Shown here piece after piece: positions 45,446 to 49,252 of a stretch of DNA of 49,252 bases. The translations under genes were made by a program, and so were the position numbers. The stretch lies in NCBI RefSeq assembly GCF_902859945.1, contig NZ_CADIKL010000054.1, positions 1 to 49,252 of the forward strand, in the 5' to 3' direction. Origin of the DNA: Paraburkholderia caffeinitolerans (GTDB lineage: Bacteria > Pseudomonadota > Gammaproteobacteria > Burkholderiales > Burkholderiaceae). Below the pieces are notes generated by a model that saw nothing but the letters and a program-made list of their open reading frames with translations, made no database searches and had not been told where the DNA came from. How positions within the stretch are numbered: the stretch's first letter is position 1; each line of letters opens with the position of its first letter.

Positions 45446-45743
45446 ATACGGAATAATTTTAGCACAAACGCAACCGCGCACCCACTCTCCCGCGCGACGG
45501 TTAACGGCTGGCTGGCCGCTTGCGCGATTCCGGCACGCTTGGCCGGTCGCCACGCGCACGAAAAAGACAGTGTTCGGCGGAAGGCGAATCGTCACATCTG
45601 ACAACTCCGGTTATCGCGAGTCGCAATTTTGGCCGTCAGATTTTGGGCCCGCGAGTACACTTCGCGGGAACGCTCGCCCGGCAAGCGGTTGCGCTGGGGC
45701 TGTGGACGGCGGTTTCGCGACCACCAATTAGAAGGAAGGAAAC

Positions 45744-46487
45744 ATGAGCGTGATGCTCTACGACCTGACGGCCAGCGTCGCGCAGATGTGCGCCCCGGTG
45801 CCCGCGGCCGCCACCGGCGGCTGGACCGACTGGCTCGACCACTGGCAGACGCTGCTGGGTGCCGCCGTGGGCGGCTTCATGGGTGTGGCCGGTGCCTGGA
45901 TTGTCGCCCGGTCGCACCGCCGCCGGGACCAAGATGTTGCCGCTGGGATGGTGCTGCCCGATCTCCAGCAACTTGACGCGGCGGGCCAGAGTCTCCGGCA
46001 ACGGCTGGGTCCGCCGCCGAATGCCCCCAACTTGCCGGCCCAGGCGCGGGCGTTCTTTGAGGCCGGGCGTGTTGTCGATACCCTGAAGCTTCTGGCGGAG
46101 CGGAGGCCCAAGCTGTTCGCGCTGCACACGCCCGCAATCGGGCAGCTGTCCGACGTCGACGCCCGCCTGTACAGTCACCTATTCCAGTGCCAGATGGTCC
46201 ATCGACAGTTTGAGGACGCGATGGAGTCCCTGAAAGCCGTGCCGAGCGAACCCAAAGGTCTCGATCTACGACACCAGCGGATTTGCAGCGACTCGACCCT
46301 CTGCGTGGAGCACGCGGCGCTCGCCAGGTTCTGGCTGGAGAACCTGGTGTTCTCCCCTTGGCCCCGCTGGGTCGTCAACGCCTACTTGAAGCGGCGCCCT
46401 GATGACCTCGTAAAGCGTTCGATGTATCTGCTTGAAAAAGGCGAGATTCGTCCTCCGTCGATGACCGGAGAACGAGGCCAGCTATGA
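45744..46487 (+). CDS. Membrane-anchored protein of unknown function
   Basis: 247 residues; GAAGGAAGG precedes ATG 45744. A hydrophobic helix at about 38-54 (LLGAAVGGFMGVAGAWIV) followed by RSHRRR suggests one membrane anchor with the C-terminal 190 residues in the cytosol. That part is helical (VLPDLQQLDAAGQSLRQRLG, YSHLFQCQMVHRQFEDAMES). One-helix membrane proteins with cytosolic domains occur in defence islands, but I see no catalytic motif. Confidence 0.6.
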   Translation: MSVMLYDLTASVAQMCAPVPAAATGGWTDWLDHWQTLLGAAVGGFMGVAGAWIVARSHRRRDQDVAAGMVLPDLQQLDAAGQSLRQRLGPPPNAPNLPAQARAFFEAGRVVDTLKLLAERRPKLFALHTPAIGQLSDVDARLYSHLFQCQMVHRQFEDAMESLKAVPSEPKGLDLRHQRICSDSTLCVEHAALARFWLENLVFSPWPRWVVNAYLKRRPDDLVKRSMYLLEKGEIRPPSMTGERGQL

Positions 46488-47613
46488 ACACACCAACCCG
46501 AACGCTCACCCGGCCGCACTTCGCCCTGTACCCGACGCCGACTTGACGGCGTCGCGATCGAGGGACTGCACGCCGCCTACGGCGAGGAGGGCACCGATGT
46601 GCACGTGACGCGGCACCTGATCGCCACGATACGTGACACGCTAGCCGTGACCGCGCGGCGCGTGACACCGAGGCTGCACACCCGCTGCGCCTCAAACCCG
46701 GCAGAGCTGCATGGCCGCCGACGGTTTAAGCGCCAATTTGCTCGCTTACGGGAGACTGCTCCGCGTACCACAACTGCTGTGCGAGTTCGGATTCGTCCGG
46801 CACGATCGCGTTCGGATCGCCGGCGAGCGGAGCGACTGGCACTCGCATCGACTTCTCCCAAAACCACGCCGCCAAAAGACCGGAAGCGAGTCCCCCGAAC
46901 GCGAGCGCACCCGCAATGCTTTACGCGACGGTAGTCGTCGTCATACTGCGTCTACGTGGCGACCGGGTCGAACGAAGTCCCCGTGAGCGCGCGGCGCGCT
47001 AGTGGTCCGCAGGGTCCGCATAGTGGCCAGCAACCTGCCGAAACCAGCCGCAGTACACGCACCATGCCGCGCGCGACGCATGGGCCGCGCATTCGGCATG
47101 GTCCTTCGCTTCCTGCATGTCTTCGCGGATCTGGCCTTCCACCACGGCGGGTGATCTGCTGGTGGCTCCAGGACTTCTGGCTGCGCTTTTTCATGGCGCC
47201 TCCTTCGTCTGAACGTCTACAGGCGTCGCTTCGGCGCCCTCCATGTGACGGCTGAGCAGGAAGACGGCGACAATCCCATTAACGCAATGCAGCTAATCTT
47301 GATACGACTTAGCGACACTGAAGGTGGTGACAAAAAACCGACCGGAGCTGGGTCGTCGTGAATTTTTAACGCGGATGCTAAACCATCGCGTAAGAGCCGT
47401 CGACAATCGCCTGGACCTCACGCAGGGGCACGGCCACCGCGCGTTGTGGGTGCCTGTTGTCGCGCAGTGCCTCCGTTCCCGGAAAAAAGCGGCCGGGTTT
47501 TGTCGCGTAGCCAAGGAATGTCATCGCTGCGTTTTGGTGGTCTGCAACCCTGGGCTTGCCAAGACCGTCAACAGTTGTAATGCTGTTGCTCTCTATGGGT
47601 CATGCGAGCTGCA
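46488..47613. other. Stretch of probable gene debris
   Basis: ATG 46484 opens a frame that stops after 20 codons; the next frame continues LDGVAIEGLHAAYGEEGTDV and HVTRHLIATIRDTLAVTARR, a likely frameshifted gene of unknown family (46484 to about 46780). On the minus strand 46999-47145 is a GTG-started frame of 48 codons (VVEGQIREDMQEAKDHAECA, WCVYCGWFRQVAG) without a clear ribosome-binding site. From 47146 to 47600 I recognise nothing. Confidence 0.35.
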
Positions 47614-48564
47614 ATGTCACAGGTCTATCTAGGAATCGACGAGAATACATCCCTCGTCTATGAGGGCTCACCTTCTTGCTATGGTCATGCAGCCTGGCCA
47701 TCGCCATTTGTCTCGATTGCATGTCATATTGGCCCCCTGTCTGAGTGGCAGCGACGTGAATATTCCCCGACCTTAGCGAGTGCGCAGTGGATTTTCCGGG
47801 AGGATTTCTTTGATCCCGTTGCCCGCATACGCCGTGGTAGGCTGTATAAGAGGTCTCACGCAATCAATCCTGCAAGCTGGCATGTTCAACGACATCCCGC
47901 ATTCACCTCTGCGTCCCGTCCAGCGGCACCAGGGGCAGCATTCCACGGTACGGATGCTCGCGGCTATGAATCCGCTACGTTGCTAACTTTTGCTTCATGG
48001 GTTGCCCCTGAAACGATCCTCCGGAACCAACGTGACGCAGTGCTCGTCCTGGGATCTGGAGATCGGTCAAGGGCTCACTCAGTTCTCGATATCGAACGGC
48101 TCGCAAATGGCGAAGAGCTACTGACCATCCGGACACGGGCTAGCTTGGGGACATTGCCGGACCTCGTCGATTCGATGATTCCCGCCGAACATCGAACGCT
48201 TGTGCTCCAGCAATACGAGAAAGCTGCCACTGCAGCCTATCGCGAAACGCCAGAGAGTGTCGTCGACCGTTGCCGGGAAGCAGCCGCGGCGGCCCTGAAT
48301 GCCGCAAGAACCTTGTATCAACCCGAGGGAAAGGCGCTAGATCTCACTGACCTCGCAGCATTTTTTGCCTCCGAACAGTTTGGCTCTAGAGGGGGGCGGC
48401 TAATCCTGAGTAACGCTGCGCGCATCATCGCCCGCTTGCACAGCAAAGGAAAATCTGCCGAGCAAGTGAATCACCGCTCCGTCGCGCCCACCGAGGCAGA
48501 TGCCGAGTGTGTGTTGGCACTGCTCGGCACCATATACCGTGATCTCGGTTGGTCAAAGGCGTAG
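47614..48564 (+). CDS. Unknown protein of the defence-type island
   Basis: 316 residues from ATG 47614 (MSQVYLGIDENTSLVYEGSP); another ATG at 47602 is possible. The N-terminal half is mixed alpha/beta. The C-terminal 110 residues are helical (ESVVDRCREAAAAALNAART, LSNAARIIARLHSKGKSAEQ, ECVLALLGTIYRDLGWSK), reminiscent of abortive-infection C-terminal or HEPN-like helical domains, but the R-x4-6-H motif is not clear. Lower GC than the chaperone cargo. Function not assigned. Confidence 0.6.
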   Translation: MSQVYLGIDENTSLVYEGSPSCYGHAAWPSPFVSIACHIGPLSEWQRREYSPTLASAQWIFREDFFDPVARIRRGRLYKRSHAINPASWHVQRHPAFTSASRPAAPGAAFHGTDARGYESATLLTFASWVAPETILRNQRDAVLVLGSGDRSRAHSVLDIERLANGEELLTIRTRASLGTLPDLVDSMIPAEHRTLVLQQYEKAATAAYRETPESVVDRCREAAAAALNAARTLYQPEGKALDLTDLAAFFASEQFGSRGGRLILSNAARIIARLHSKGKSAEQVNHRSVAPTEADAECVLALLGTIYRDLGWSKA

Positions 48565-48878
48565 GCTTGATATCTGCCGGGAGTTGGCCCGCAGCCAATT
48601 TTGAGTCAGCGCCTCACGATTGCACGCGGTAGCAGTGAATAACCGATTGATCATAGTTCGCTGCGACTGAGAAGCGGCCCGCTAGATCACCAACAACAGT
48701 AATGTGCGGGTGATGGTTATCAGGTTTCAAGGCTGAGAAGTGGGTAGTTGCAAGGTTCGCGCAACGCTTACGCCCCAACAGCAATGTCAGCAATTTGCAA
48801 TCGCTTCCGGCCACTGCGACCGCATCTACACACATAGCGTATGCATACCTGAAATGGAACTGCGGTGAAAGCGGCAGC

Positions 48879-49121
48879 TTATTTTTCAATCGCCGCCCGG
48901 TCTATCATCCAGGCGTAGAGAATCTCAACTCGGGCCCCTTCGCTTTCCAGGTAGGCATTGGCTGTCGCCCTAGCGCCCGCGTCCTCAATTCCGAAAATAG
49001 CACTCGCGCCCGCGACTACTGTTTTGCGGTCTGGCGCGCGCTGCCAATCTTTGTACATTTTCGTGTGCTGCTCAGAGAAGCTGATTGAGCCATCGTCTTC
49101 GCGTATGAAGCAGCCAAACAC
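48879..49121 (-). CDS. Small unknown protein, possibly 5'-truncated
   Basis: 80 residues with a GTG start at 49121: MFGCFIREDDGSISFSEQHT, KMYKDWQRAPDRKTVVAGAS, YAWMIDRAAIEK. An IS3-family end lies ~20 bp upstream of the start, so the original promoter or N-terminus may have been lost. Not recognised. The 3' side (48565-48878) shows only an overlapping weak frame and nothing I would call. Confidence 0.4.
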   Translation of the reverse strand: MFGCFIREDDGSISFSEQHTKMYKDWQRAPDRKTVVAGASAIFGIEDAGARATANAYLESEGARVEILYAWMIDRAAIEK

Positions 49122-49142
49122 ACGAGCACTCTTCGCTTCCTT

Positions 49143-49252
49143 GGTAATCCCCCCACTTTTAACGCGGTTCAGAAGTAGAGGCTATGCGGCGGCCATCAGC
49201 CGCTGTTTCGGCGTTACCCCGCCAAGGCCCATGTTGGGGCGCTCGTGATTGT
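49143..49252 (-). mobile_element. End of an IS3-family insertion sequence
   Basis: The sequence GGTAATCCCCCCACTTTTAA at 49143 looks like the terminal repeat, and the transposase stop lies 40 bp inside. The element continues beyond the window. Confidence 0.7.
49182..49252 (-). CDS. IS3-family transposase OrfB, C-terminal end (partial)
   Basis: The minus strand reads NHERPNMGLGGVTPKQRLMA and ends AA*. This matches the universal C-terminus of IS3-type OrfB transposases (YNxxRPHxxLGxxTPxxx), including the last part of the DDE core. The rest is outside the window. Confidence 0.85.
   Translation of the reverse strand, partial: NHERPNMGLGGVTPKQRLMAAA

Noticed and set aside
48614..48889. Minus-strand frame of 91 codons overlapping the previous gene
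   Set aside because: TTG start, no ribosome-binding site, His/Cys-rich composition without domain resemblance.

Overview
The window reads as accessory DNA of a Burkholderia/Paraburkholderia-type beta-proteobacterium. It is GC-rich, carries remnants of Burkholderia-style outer-membrane porins, and has proteobacterial sigma32 heat-shock promoters and tyrosine recombinases of the DUF3701 type common in that group. The assignment rests on protein resemblance recalled from memory, not on a search.

Layout. (1) 1-2480: flank with two decayed porin genes. (2) 2521-7532: a Tn7/Tn5053-like transposition module on the + strand (TnsA-like, TnsB/TniA-like DDE transposase, TnsC/TniB-like ATPase, TniQ-like protein), directly behind a terminal repeat at 2521. 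A matching inverted terminal repeat lies at 36541-36578, so the module may define a transposon of about 34 kb. (3) 7749-28220: a dense proteostasis cargo. A minus-strand run (14778 down to 7749) reads small basic protein, small paralogous protein, four-helix membrane protein, a hibernation-factor/sigma-factor fusion, groES, groEL, dnaK, secreted protein; a sigma32-like promoter sits in front of the first gene. Beside it are a divergent sensor kinase and single-domain response regulator, three Hsp20 genes, a tRNA-Lys, a second groES-groEL operon and a second Hsp20 pair followed by small genes. (4) 28512-33458: katG between IS6-family transposase remnants, then a CSS/EAL c-di-GMP phosphodiesterase. 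(5) 33594-38381: two full DUF3701-type tyrosine recombinases and the tail of a third, with the candidate right end of the transposon between them. (6) 38501-49252: defence-type island with a frameshifted SET gene, a 1297-residue nuclease-STAND ATPase (Avs-like), a second restriction-endonuclease-like gene, a DUF433/DUF5615 toxin-antitoxin pair, unknown genes and the edge of an IS3-family element.

How it fits together. Three transcription units (the long minus-strand run and both Hsp20 pairs) start with a sigma32-type promoter followed by the same untranslated leader (14808, 17565, 25376). groES2 has its own groE-type sigma32 promoter. The cargo therefore looks like a mobile, coordinately heat-induced chaperone regulon (Hsp70, two Hsp60/10 sets, five small Hsps, catalase-peroxidase), analogous in logic to, but different in genes from, the transmissible locus of stress tolerance. 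The strongest candidates for something undescribed are this chaperone transposon with its shared leader, the hibernation-factor/sigma fusion, a small RNA with a CCUCCU loop near 20681, and the Avs-like ATPase.
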